Positions 7,110-13,166 of a DNA stretch of 21,687 nt are shown in pieces. This stretch comes from JANNHK01 sp031404355. GTDB taxonomy: Bacteria; Actinomycetota; Acidimicrobiia; IMCC26256; PALSA-610. Every line of letters begins with the position of its first letter. The stretch's first letter is position 1. The stretch spans positions 1 through 21,687 of the forward strand of contig JANNHK010000480.1 in NCBI GenBank assembly GCA_031404355.1, in the 5' to 3' direction. A model generated the notes under the pieces. It was not told where the DNA came from, searched no databases, and worked only from the letters and a program-made list of their open reading frames with translations. The position numbers were made by a program, and so were the translations under genes.

Positions 7110-8045
7110 TTAGAGCTTGGCGACGTCGCCGAACTCGAGCTCTACGGGGGTCTCGCGACCGAAGATGTTCACGAGCACCTTGAGCTTCGAGCGGTCGACA
7201 TCGATCTCGCTGATGACACCGTTGAAATCGGCGAAGGGGCCGGTGACGACCCGCACCTGCTCGCCGACTTCGTATTCGAGCCGCGGGCGCACCTTCTTCT
7301 CGCCCTGCGGTCCTTCGATCTTCTCGCCGGTACCGAGGATGTCCTCGACCTCTTTGCGCGACAGGTGCGTCGGCTTGGCGCCGCTGCCCACGAAACCCGT
7401 GACGCCGGGCGTGTTGCGCACGACGTACCACGCGTCGTCGTCGAGGCCCATGCGCACGAGGAGGTAACCGGGGAACACTTTCTTCTGCACGACGACCTTG
7501 CGGCCGTTCTTGAACTCGATGACGTCTTCCATGGGGATGACGACTTCGAAAATGCGGTCTTCGACGTTCATCGAACGCACCCGGCTGGCGAGGTTCGACT
7601 TCACCTTGTTCTCGTAGCCGGCGTACGTGTGCACCACGTACAAGCGGCCCGAACGGTCGAACGGGCTCTGCGCGGCCTCGGAGAGTTCCTCGACTTCTTC
7701 GACTTCGAGCAGTTCGGCCTCGGCGAGCTCGGTGGCCTCGGCGACGAGCTCTTCGATTTCCGCTTCGACTTCGAGTTCGACCATCTCGGCGACGATCTCG
7801 GCCGCGACGATCGCCTCGGCGACGTCCTCGACGATCTCGGCCGCGGCCTCGGGGCCGACTTCCTCGATGAGCGCGGCAACTTCGTCGGGCGCAAGCTCGA
7901 TGATTACCTCTTCGATTTCTTCGACGAGTTCGGCCACTTCCTCCGCGATCTCTTCCGCGATCTCCTCGGCCAACGCTTCGTCGATCTCGTCGACGATGGT
8001 CTGGCCTTCGGATTCGGGTGGCTTGGGGGGTTCGAAGTTGGTCAT
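7110..8045 (-). CDS. nusG: Transcription termination/antitermination factor NusG with long acidic N-terminal arm
   Basis: 311 residues. The NGN domain begins near residue 133 (GRLYVVHTYAGYE) and contains FPGYLLVRM and NTPGVTGFVG; the KOW domain at the C-terminus includes GEQVRVVTGPFADFNG and ends LEFGDVAKL. NusG binds the RNA polymerase clamp and links it to Rho or to ribosomal protein S10. The first 130 residues are an extension of Glu, Ala, Val and Ile in heptad-like order, with Lys8 as the only basic residue before Arg131; this predicts long amphipathic acidic helices. Streptomyces NusG is about 300 residues with a similar acidic arm. The start shares one base with the secE stop (TGATG), so the two are coupled. 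Confidence 0.97.
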   Translation of the reverse strand: MTNFEPPKPPESEGQTIVDEIDEALAEEIAEEIAEEVAELVEEIEEVIIELAPDEVAALIEEVGPEAAAEIVEDVAEAIVAAEIVAEMVELEVEAEIEELVAEATELAEAELLEVEEVEELSEAAQSPFDRSGRLYVVHTYAGYENKVKSNLASRVRSMNVEDRIFEVVIPMEDVIEFKNGRKVVVQKKVFPGYLLVRMGLDDDAWYVVRNTPGVTGFVGSGAKPTHLSRKEVEDILGTGEKIEGPQGEKKVRPRLEYEVGEQVRVVTGPFADFNGVISEIDVDRSKLKVLVNIFGRETPVELEFGDVAKL

Positions 8046-8323
8046 CAGCCGTAGATCATGTCCACGAGCTTCACGGATGCCCAGTCGAAGGCGAAGATGA
8101 TGTTGCCCATCACGACCACGCCGATGATGACGATGATCGTCGAGTTGATGACTTCGGAGCGCGTCGGCCAGGCGACCTTGCGCATCTCGCCCATGACCTC
8201 GCGCAAGTACTGGCGAATGCCGGTGCGCTCGCGGTGTGGGGGCGGGGGCGCGGCCCGCTGCTTGGGCGCGTTCGGCTTGTCGCCGCCGCCTTTGGCCATC
8301 TGTCGTTTCAGCTGTCGGTTCAT
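8045..8323 (-). CDS. secE: Preprotein translocase subunit SecE
   Basis: 92 residues from ATG at 8323. A basic, Pro-rich cytoplasmic stretch of about 35 residues precedes the conserved amphipathic helix YLREVMGEMRKVAWPTRSEV, whose W-P-(T/S) motif is the SecE hallmark. One membrane helix follows (STIIVIIGVVVMGNIIFAF) near the C-terminus, as in single-helix SecE of most Gram-positive bacteria. SecE clamps the two halves of SecY. It is the usual gene between tRNA-Trp and nusG. Longer frames upstream run through the tRNA and are not real. Confidence 0.96.
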   Translation of the reverse strand: MNRQLKRQMAKGGGDKPNAPKQRAAPPPPHRERTGIRQYLREVMGEMRKVAWPTRSEVINSTIIVIIGVVVMGNIIFAFDWASVKLVDMIYG

Positions 8324-8354
8324 GGGTTCAGCCTCGGCACAGAGAGGTGACGAG

Positions 8355-8427
8355 CAGGGCAGGAGGGAATCGAACCCCCAACCGCCGGTTTTGGAGACCG
8401 GTGCTCTACCAATTGAGCTACTGCCCT
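8355..8427 (-). tRNA. trpT: tRNA-Trp (CCA anticodon)
   Basis: The 73-base minus-strand sequence folds into a cloverleaf: acceptor AGGGCAG pairs with CTGCCCT, the D-arm starts GCTC, the anticodon loop is CTCCAAA giving CCA, and the T-arm contains GGTTCGATTCC. The discriminator is G, as in bacterial tRNA-Trp. The 3' CCA is not encoded. It sits 31 bases upstream of secE, as in many bacteria, and is probably processed from the same transcript. TAACCT at 8454-8459 on the minus strand is a possible -10. Confidence 0.97.
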
Positions 8428-8510
8428 CCGGCGGGCGGGGGCCCGGACCACCAAGGTTAGCAGCGCCCAAATTCCACGCTCGGCCGGGCCGTCGGGCGGC
8501 CTCGGCCGAG

Positions 8511-8873
8511 CTAGCTCGCGAGGCGGATTCCGGAGCGCCGGCGGGCGCGGGCGATGAGCACGGCGGCGGTGACCGTCGCGGCCGTGCCGGTGATCGCACC
8601 CGCGTAGGCGAGGCGGCGGGCGGTGACCAACCCGCGGATGGCGCCCTGCTCGGCGGCGTCGGTGAGGGCCGCGAGCGTCTCGCCCAGGAGCCCGGGGGTG
8701 GGTTCGACGTAGCGCGTGCGGAGTTGTTCGAGCGTGCGCTTCAGCTTGCGGTACCGCGCCAACTCGGCCTGGCACCGCAGGCACTGGTCAACATGAGCTT
8801 CGACGGCCTGATTCGATGCGTCGACGCCGTCGAGCAGGCTGGGAAGCAGCGTGGCGTACTCGTCACACCGCAT
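8511..8873 (-). CDS. Zinc-finger anti-sigma factor (zf-HC2 type), membrane anchored
   Basis: 120 residues from ATG at 8873, which overlaps the sigma gene by 11 bases; an upstream TTG is possible but less likely. The N-terminal zinc-binding anti-sigma module shows Cys3, then His27-x3-Cys31-x2-Cys34 in HVDQCLRCQ. A coiled helix follows (ARYRKLKRTLEQLRTRY), then one membrane helix near 88-108 (LAYAGAITGTAATVTAAVLIA) and a short basic tail. Such proteins hold their ECF sigma factor inactive and release it on a redox or envelope signal. The overlap strongly implies the partner is the sigma gene at 8863-9429. The outside portion is very short, so there is hardly any sensor domain beyond the membrane. 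Confidence 0.88.
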   Translation of the reverse strand: MRCDEYATLLPSLLDGVDASNQAVEAHVDQCLRCQAELARYRKLKRTLEQLRTRYVEPTPGLLGETLAALTDAAEQGAIRGLVTARRLAYAGAITGTAATVTAAVLIARARRRSGIRLAS

Positions 8874-9429
8874 GAGCTTCAACTCCTTCGTCGTACAGCG
8901 AGTCGCGCAACTTGCGCCGGGCCCGGTGCAGCCGCACCTTGGCCGCCGCGACCGTGATGCCGAGTTCTTCGGCGATGGCTTCGTGCGGCAGGTCGTAGAC
9001 GTCCTTCAGGACGACGACCGCGCGCAGTTTCTCGGGGAGTTCGTCGAGCGCGTAGGAGATGCGGCCGAGCGCCTCGGACGATTCGGCCACCGTCTCCGGC
9101 TGATTGTCGGCTCGGGTGTCGGCGATCTCGCGCACGTCGTCGAGGGGTTCGGTGCGCTGCCGGCGCCGCTTCTGCACGCTCGAAGACGCGGCGTTGGCCG
9201 TGATGCGGTACATCCACGTCGAGAACTGCGCGTCGCCCCGGAACTTCCCGATGGCTTTCCACGCTCGAAGGTAGGAGTCCTGCACCACGTCTCTCGCGTC
9301 CTCGTCGTTGCCCGTAAGACGACGCGCGAGCGTGAAGGTATCGACGAACGTGCGGCGCACGAGCTCGTCGAACGCTGACCGCTCACCCGCTTGGGCGGCA
9401 GCGATCAGCTCGGCCTCCGTTTGCTCCAC
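8863..9429 (-). CDS. ECF-type RNA polymerase sigma factor
   Basis: 188 residues; the start is GTG at 9429, with GGAAGGGG as ribosome site. Region 2 occupies about 19-90, with DARDVVQDSYLRAWKAIGKF and the -10 melting segment FSTWMYRITANAA; region 4 occupies about 125-175, with LDELPEKLRAVVVLKDVYDLPHEAIAEELG and the helix-turn-helix residues TVAAAKVRLHRARRKLR. There is no region 1 or full region 3, so it is an ECF member of the SigE/SigW/RpoE kind. Its anti-sigma partner overlaps downstream. Location between rpmG and tRNA-Trp inside the translation gene block is unusual. Targets cannot be read here. Confidence 0.95.
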   Translation of the reverse strand: MEQTEAELIAAAQAGERSAFDELVRRTFVDTFTLARRLTGNDEDARDVVQDSYLRAWKAIGKFRGDAQFSTWMYRITANAASSSVQKRRRQRTEPLDDVREIADTRADNQPETVAESSEALGRISYALDELPEKLRAVVVLKDVYDLPHEAIAEELGITVAAAKVRLHRARRKLRDSLYDEGVEAHAV

Positions 9430-9505
9430 GGGTCCCCTTCCAGGGTGGATAACGCCTCAGACCCGGCGGACGGAAGAAAGGTTACGCCCCGGAAGCCCCT
9501 GACCA

Positions 9506-9519
9506 GGCCACACGTGGCC
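9506..9519 (-). terminator. Small hairpin after rpmG, weak terminator candidate
   Basis: A perfect 6-bp stem GGCCAC/GTGGCC with a 2-base loop begins just after the rpmG stop on the minus strand. No T-run follows. It could end or attenuate the tuf-rpmG transcript before the sigma gene. The loop is too short for a stable fold unless the ends open, so confidence is low. Confidence 0.3.
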
Positions 9520-9521
9520 GG

Positions 9522-9686
9522 TTAGCGGGTTTCCTTGTGGACCGTGTGCTGCTTGTCCCAGCGGCAGTACTTCTTCATCTCGATGCGTTCGCGGTCGTTG
9601 ACCTTGCTCTTCATCGTGATGTAGTTGCGCCGCTTGCAGGTTTCGCACGCCAGCGTGATCTTGACTCGCTTGTCTGACTTCCCCAC
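9522..9686 (-). CDS. rpmG: 50S ribosomal protein L33
   Basis: 54 residues from GTG at 9684-9686 to TAA at 9522-9524. The sequence has the L33 core KITLACETCKRRNYITMKSKV-type start and an end of HTVHKETR. L33 is a small 50S protein near the E site. In zinc-binding L33, two CxxC pairs hold the metal. Here the first pair is present (Cys14, Cys17) but the second is Cys41-Arg-Trp-Asp44, so one ligand is replaced by Asp. It lies 12 bases after the tuf stop and is probably cotranscribed. Confidence 0.95.
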   Translation of the reverse strand: MGKSDKRVKITLACETCKRRNYITMKSKVNDRERIEMKKYCRWDKQHTVHKETR

Positions 9687-9698
9687 GACTGACCCCTG

Positions 9699-10886
9699 CT
9701 ACTTGATGATTTTGACGACGCGGCCGGAACCGACCGTGCGGCCACCTTCACGGATCGCGAACCGGAGTCCTTCGTCCATGGCGATGGGCTTGCCCAACTC
9801 GACAGTCATCTCGGTGTTGTCACCGGGCATGACCATCTCCGTACCATCCGGCAGACGGACCGTGCCCGTCACATCCGTCGTACGGAAATAGAACTGCGGG
9901 TGGTAGTTCGTGAAGAACGGCGTATGCCTACCGCCCTCTTCCTTGGTCAAGATGTACACCTGCGCCGTGAAATCCGTGTGCGGCGTAATACTCCCCGGCT
10001 TGCCGAGGACCTGACCGCGCTCCACATCTTCCTTCTTCGTACCCCGCAACAGGGCACCGATGTTGTCACCCGCCCGGCCCTCGTCGAGAAGCTTGCGGAA
10101 CATCTCCACCCCGGTGCAGGTGGTCTTCGTCGTCGGGCGCAGACCAATGATCTCGATCTCCTCACCGACCTTCACGATCCCGCGCTCCACCCGGCCCGTC
10201 ACCACAGTCCCGCGCCCGGTGATCGTGAACACATCCTCGATCGGCATCAAGAACGGCTTGTCGATATCACGCGCCGGTTCCGGCAAGAACGTATCGACCG
10301 CGTTCATGAGTTCAAGGATCTTGGGTGTCCACTCCGCATCACCCTCGAGTGCCTTCAACGCCGACACCCGAACCACCGGCGTGTCATCACCCGGGAACTC
10401 ATACTCGTTCAACAGTTCACGGACCTCGAGCTCGACCAGCTCCAAGATCTCCTCGTCATCAACCATGTCGGACTTGTTCAGCGCGACGACGATGCTCGGG
10501 ACGCCCACCTGACGGGCCAACAACACATGCTCACGCGTCTGCGGCATCGGACCATCAGTCGCCGCGACCACCAAAATCGCGCCGTCCATCTGCGCCGCAC
10601 CCGTAATCATGTTCTTGATGTAGTCAGCATGACCCGGACAATCCACGTGCGCGTAATGACGGTTCTCCGTCTCGTACTCCACATGCGCAATCGAGATCGT
10701 GATCCCCCGCGCCTTCTCCTCCGGAGCCTTATCGATCTGATCAAACGCCATCGCCGCGTTCTTCGGGTTCTGATCATGCAGAACCTTCGTGATCGCCGCA
10801 GTCAACGTCGTCTTCCCATGGTCAATATGACCGATCGTCCCAATGTTCAAATGCGGCTTGTTCCGCTCGAACTTCTCTTTCGCCAT
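9699..10886 (-). CDS. tuf: Translation elongation factor Tu
   Basis: 395 residues, full length. GTPase motifs are GHIDHGKT at 19-26, RGITI near 60, DCPGHADY near 80 and NKSD near 135; domain 2 and 3 sequences such as VFTITGRGTVVTGR and QFYFRTTDVTGTV are intact. EF-Tu with GTP delivers aminoacyl-tRNA to the ribosomal A site. It lies between tRNA-Met and rpmG, recalling the enterobacterial tRNA-tufB-secE order. Codon choice in this gene looks more uniform than in its neighbours, as expected for very high expression. Confidence 0.99.
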   Translation of the reverse strand: MAKEKFERNKPHLNIGTIGHIDHGKTTLTAAITKVLHDQNPKNAAMAFDQIDKAPEEKARGITISIAHVEYETENRHYAHVDCPGHADYIKNMITGAAQMDGAILVVAATDGPMPQTREHVLLARQVGVPSIVVALNKSDMVDDEEILELVELEVRELLNEYEFPGDDTPVVRVSALKALEGDAEWTPKILELMNAVDTFLPEPARDIDKPFLMPIEDVFTITGRGTVVTGRVERGIVKVGEEIEIIGLRPTTKTTCTGVEMFRKLLDEGRAGDNIGALLRGTKKEDVERGQVLGKPGSITPHTDFTAQVYILTKEEGGRHTPFFTNYHPQFYFRTTDVTGTVRLPDGTEMVMPGDNTEMTVELGKPIAMDEGLRFAIREGGRTVGSGRVVKIIK

Positions 10887-10947
10887 GGGTGCTCTCTCGC
10901 GTTTCGCTTCGGGTGTACGTACTGCGTCCGGTGGCCGGGTCCTGGCC

Positions 10948-11024
10948 TGGTAGCGGAGGCGGGACTCGAACCCGCGACCCCACGATTATGAGCCGTGTGC
11001 TCTTACCAACTGAGCTACTCCGCC
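10948..11024 (-). tRNA. metT: tRNA-Met (CAT anticodon), likely elongator
   Basis: A cloverleaf on the minus strand: acceptor GGCGGAG pairs with CTCCGCT (first pair G-U), the anticodon stem ACGGC...  carries loop CTCATAA giving CAT, and the T-arm is CGGGTTCGAGTCCCG. The 3' CCA is encoded at 10948-10950. Position next to tRNA-Thr matches thrT-metT of mycobacteria, which is the elongator tRNA. An AUA-reading tRNA-Ile2 also carries CAT and cannot be fully excluded. Confidence 0.93.
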
Positions 11025-11054
11025 ATACTCGGATGGGTATTCCGTGATGGCTTG

Positions 11055-11130
11055 TGGAGCCCCCTTACGGACTCGAACCGTAGACCCCTTCCTTACCATG
11101 GAAGTGCTCTGCCGACTGAGCTAAGGGGGC
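11055..11130 (-). tRNA. thrT: tRNA-Thr (GGT anticodon)
   Basis: Acceptor GCCCCCT pairs perfectly with AGGGGGC; the anticodon stem CTTCC/GGAAG encloses loop ATGGTAA giving GGT; the T-arm is ACGGTTCGAGTCCGT. The 3' CCA is encoded at 11055-11057. A TATCCT hexamer on the minus strand at 11142-11147 ends 11 bases before the mature 5' end and may be the promoter -10 for the tRNA-Thr, tRNA-Met, tuf transcript. Confidence 0.97.
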
Positions 11131-11158
11131 AAGGCCCCGAAAGGATAGCCGAGGGGCC

Positions 11159-11164
11159 TAGCGT
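11159..11164 (+). promoter_or_regulatory. Candidate -10 for a leaderless acetyltransferase transcript
   Basis: TAGCGT fits the actinobacterial TANNNT -10 pattern and ends 8 bases before the GTG start at 11173. No Shine-Dalgarno sequence is present between them, which fits a transcript starting at or next to the start codon. No clear -35 is visible. Confidence 0.35.
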
Positions 11165-11172
11165 GACCGCCC

Positions 11173-11664
11173 GTGTATCGGACTCGGCTCGTGGAGCGGC
11201 GCGATGCCGCCGCCACCAGGGAGATCTACAACCTCGAGGTGCTGGAGTCGACGGTGACGTTCGACCTCGTCGCCCGCAGCCTCGACGAGCAGGCGGCCTG
11301 GATCGACGACCATTCGGGTGGCCACCCGGCGATCGTCGCGGTCGACGCCGCCGACGAAATCCTGGGCTTCGCGTCGCTCAGCGCGTACCGGCCCCGGCCC
11401 GCGTACGCGCCGACGGTCGAGGACTCGGTCTACGTGAGGCGCGACCTCCGCGGCGACGGGATCGGCGGGCTGCTGTTGGCCGACATCGTCGAGCTTGCCC
11501 GCACCCACGGCTTCCACTCGGTCATCGGGCGGATCGTCGGCGGTCACGAGACGTCGATCGCGCTGCACCGCAAGTGCGGCTTCGCCGAGGTCGGACGCGA
11601 GCAGGAGGTCGGCCGCAAGTTCGGCAAGTGGCTCGACGTCGTGCTCATGCAACGCCTGCTCTGA
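11173..11664 (+). CDS. PAT-type GNAT acetyltransferase (phosphinothricin acetyltransferase-like)
   Basis: 163 residues from GTG at 11173; an in-frame stop lies 9 bases upstream, so this is the earliest start. The order of motifs follows the PAT/Bar and YwnH subgroup: REIYNLEVLESTVTFD near 17-31, the acetyl-CoA loop RRDLRGDGIGG at 89-99, GFHSVIGRIVGGHETSIALHRKCGF at 113-137, and a C-terminal GRKFGKWLDVVLMQR. Family members acetylate phosphinothricin, methionine sulfone or similar small amines; which one is used here is not known. It is divergent from tRNA-Thr with only 42 bases between them, so promoters must lie close. Confidence 0.9.
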   Translation: MYRTRLVERRDAAATREIYNLEVLESTVTFDLVARSLDEQAAWIDDHSGGHPAIVAVDAADEILGFASLSAYRPRPAYAPTVEDSVYVRRDLRGDGIGGLLLADIVELARTHGFHSVIGRIVGGHETSIALHRKCGFAEVGREQEVGRKFGKWLDVVLMQRLL

Positions 11665-11676
11665 ACAGAGGGATCC

Positions 11677-11707
11677 AAAAAAACACCCCCCGGCGATGCC
11701 GAGGGGG
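11677..11707 (-). terminator. Intrinsic terminator of tRNA-Tyr
   Basis: On the minus strand a GC-rich stem (11698-11707 with 11686-11694, loop of 3) is followed by TGTTTTTTT at 11677-11685. The one imperfect pair is G-U in the minus-strand RNA but C-A in the plus-strand RNA, so the element is oriented to stop transcription coming from tRNA-Tyr. It lies 7 bases after the tRNA. Confidence 0.85.
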
Positions 11708-11713
11708 TTTGGG

Positions 11714-11796
11714 TGGGCCCGGTTGGATTCGAACCAACGTAGCGATAACGCAACGGGTTTACAGCCCGTCCCCTTTGGCCACTCGGGTACGGACCC
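11714..11796 (-). tRNA. tyrT: tRNA-Tyr (GTA anticodon)
   Basis: An 83-base class II tRNA: acceptor GGGTCCG pairs with CGGGCCC (one G-U), the anticodon stem encloses CTGTAAA giving GTA, a long variable arm follows, and the T-arm is GTTGGTTCGAATCCAAC. The discriminator is A and the CCA is not encoded. It is a single-gene unit: promoter element TATCGT at 11804-11809 on the minus strand and the strong terminator at 11677-11707. Confidence 0.97.
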
Positions 11797-11802
11797 GGGT
11801 TC

Positions 11803-11809
11803 TACGATA
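11803..11809. promoter_or_regulatory. Shared symmetric -10 element for yajQ (plus) and tRNA-Tyr (minus)
   Basis: The bases TACGATA read TACGAT on the plus strand and TATCGT on the minus strand. The first ends 6 bases before the yajQ ATG, and the second ends 7 bases before the mature tRNA-Tyr 5' end. Both fit TANNNT. No strong -35 is seen for either direction, so this is a position-based inference. Confidence 0.45.
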
Positions 11810-11814
11810 GTTGA

Positions 11815-12303
11815 ATGCCCAGCTTTGACGTCGTGTCGGAAGTCGACATGCAAGAGGTCAAGAACGCGGTCGACCAGGCCCACCGGGAGCTCACGACCCG
11901 GTTCGACTTCAAGGGCACCGACAGCGTGGTCGAGTTGAAGGACAACGCGGTTGAGCTCGAGTCGGCATCGGACGAGCGGCTTAAGGCCGTCGTGCAGGTC
12001 TTCGAAGAGAAGCTCGTGAAGCGCAAGGTCTCGCTGAAGGCGTTCGAGTACGGGAAGGTCGAAGAGGCCACCAAGGGCCGGGCGCGGCAGAAGGTCGCGA
12101 TCCAGGTGGGCATCAACGCCGACAAGGCCCGCGAAATCGGCAAGTACATCAAGGGCCTCGGCCTCAAGGGTGTGCAGCACCAGGTGCAGGGCGATCAGCT
12201 GCGCGTGACCGGCAAGAAGCGCGACGACCTCCAGGCCGCGATCCAGGCGATGCGCGAGCACGACTTCGGTATCCCGCTGTCGTTCAGCAACTTCCGCGAC
12301 TAG
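11815..12303 (+). CDS. yajQ: YajQ-family nucleotide-binding protein (DUF520)
   Basis: 162 residues, the family's usual length. The start MPSFDVVSEVD, the segment TTRFDFKGTDSVVEL, the middle VKRKVSLKAFEYGK and the C-terminal REIGKYIKGLGLKGVQHQVQGDQLRVTGKKRDDLQ are family hallmarks; the end FGIPLSFSNFRD matches the typical C-terminus. YajQ proteins have two RNA-recognition-like folds; members bind nucleic acid or cyclic di-GMP in some proteobacteria. The role in actinobacteria is unclear. The ATG has no ribosome site and lies 6 bases after TACGAT, suggesting a leaderless mRNA. Confidence 0.96.
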   Translation: MPSFDVVSEVDMQEVKNAVDQAHRELTTRFDFKGTDSVVELKDNAVELESASDERLKAVVQVFEEKLVKRKVSLKAFEYGKVEEATKGRARQKVAIQVGINADKAREIGKYIKGLGLKGVQHQVQGDQLRVTGKKRDDLQAAIQAMREHDFGIPLSFSNFRD

Positions 12304-12357
12304 CTAGCGCCGCCCCCTCATTCCCCTGGGTCACATCGACGCCGGAGGAGCGAAACC

Positions 12358-13014
12358 TCAGCCGAACGGCACGACATCGGCCGTGAACGCGCCGCGAAGC
12401 GCCTTGCCGAGCGATCCGTCTTCGGCTCCGAACAGATCGTCTCGATAGTCAATGGCGACGCACACTTGGTCGTCGCTGACATCGACCACAGTCAACGTGC
12501 CACTCGCCTGGTGGGCCTGGTTGTACAACGATCCCCCGCGATCGACGATGACAGTCACTGTGCGCGTCCCGAAATCGTCGGGACCGGCGCTGGCCGGAAC
12601 CTCCTCGCCCGCCCGAATCGGCTCCGGAGTGTCCGTGGCATTGAAGGTCGTGATGGCAATCGTCAACAATGTCTTCCCAGCTGGTGCGGTGGGTGTCGTG
12701 AACACCGCGAAGTCGGCTGGATCGAACTCGTAGTCGCCGGCGTACAACGTGAGCGCCGCGCCCTCGCCAACATCAACGGCAACGGTATCGACGACCGCGA
12801 AGTCGGGTTCGTCGATCACCGGTTCGTCGCCTTGAGCAGCGTGCAACTCCAACATGAACGGAGGCTCCGGACAGTCAGCCGTGTGGTTCGCGCCGCCTTG
12901 GGTGGTCACCGAAATGTCGGCGGTGCTCTCAGTACCCGCGTCGTCGTCACCACCGCATCCGGAGGAAACGACGAGCGCAGCGAAGACGGCGGCAATCTTC
13001 TGACGGTGCGCCAT
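12358..13014 (-). CDS. Putative lipoprotein with beta-sandwich domain
   Basis: 218 residues from ATG at 13014, chosen because it gives a proper type II signal: basic MAHRQK, hydrophobic core, and lipobox SSG-Cys20, followed by GGDDDAGTES. A long upstream extension of the frame has no signal-like sequence and is rejected. The mature part has beta stretches (TLLTIAITTFNATDTPEPI, GTRTVTVIVDRGG) somewhat like the DUF4352-type extracellular domain; this family assignment is only suggested by pattern. TACCCT at 13024-13029 on the minus strand ends 9 bases before the ATG. It is convergent with yajQ and divergent from the RTX gene. Function unknown. Confidence 0.8.
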   Translation of the reverse strand: MAHRQKIAAVFAALVVSSGCGGDDDAGTESTADISVTTQGGANHTADCPEPPFMLELHAAQGDEPVIDEPDFAVVDTVAVDVGEGAALTLYAGDYEFDPADFAVFTTPTAPAGKTLLTIAITTFNATDTPEPIRAGEEVPASAGPDDFGTRTVTVIVDRGGSLYNQAHQASGTLTVVDVSDDQVCVAIDYRDDLFGAEDGSLGKALRGAFTADVVPFG

Positions 13015-13166
13015 GCGGCGCGCAGGGTATCGCTCGGGATCCGCGCTTTGACGGAGCCTGCGCGTCGTCGGAAATATCGGGGATCGGCCAAACCTCCGTA
13101 CCGGGATGAGCGTGTCGATCCCGGCGCGCCGACTGTCTGGTCGGCGCACAAGGGAGGATTCTCTAC

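Noticed and set aside
5637..8054. An 805-codon plus-strand frame opposite rplA, rplK and nusG
   Set aside because: It is antisense to three well-conserved genes, and its composition (runs of Asp, Leu, Phe, Arg) mirrors their GC-rich third positions.
8324..8599. N-terminal extension of secE through the tRNA-Trp gene
   Set aside because: The extension translates the tRNA; MNRQ at 8323 gives the normal SecE length.
9900..10991. A 363-codon plus-strand frame opposite tuf and tRNA-Met
   Set aside because: Antisense to EF-Tu, His/Arg-rich, and reads through a tRNA.
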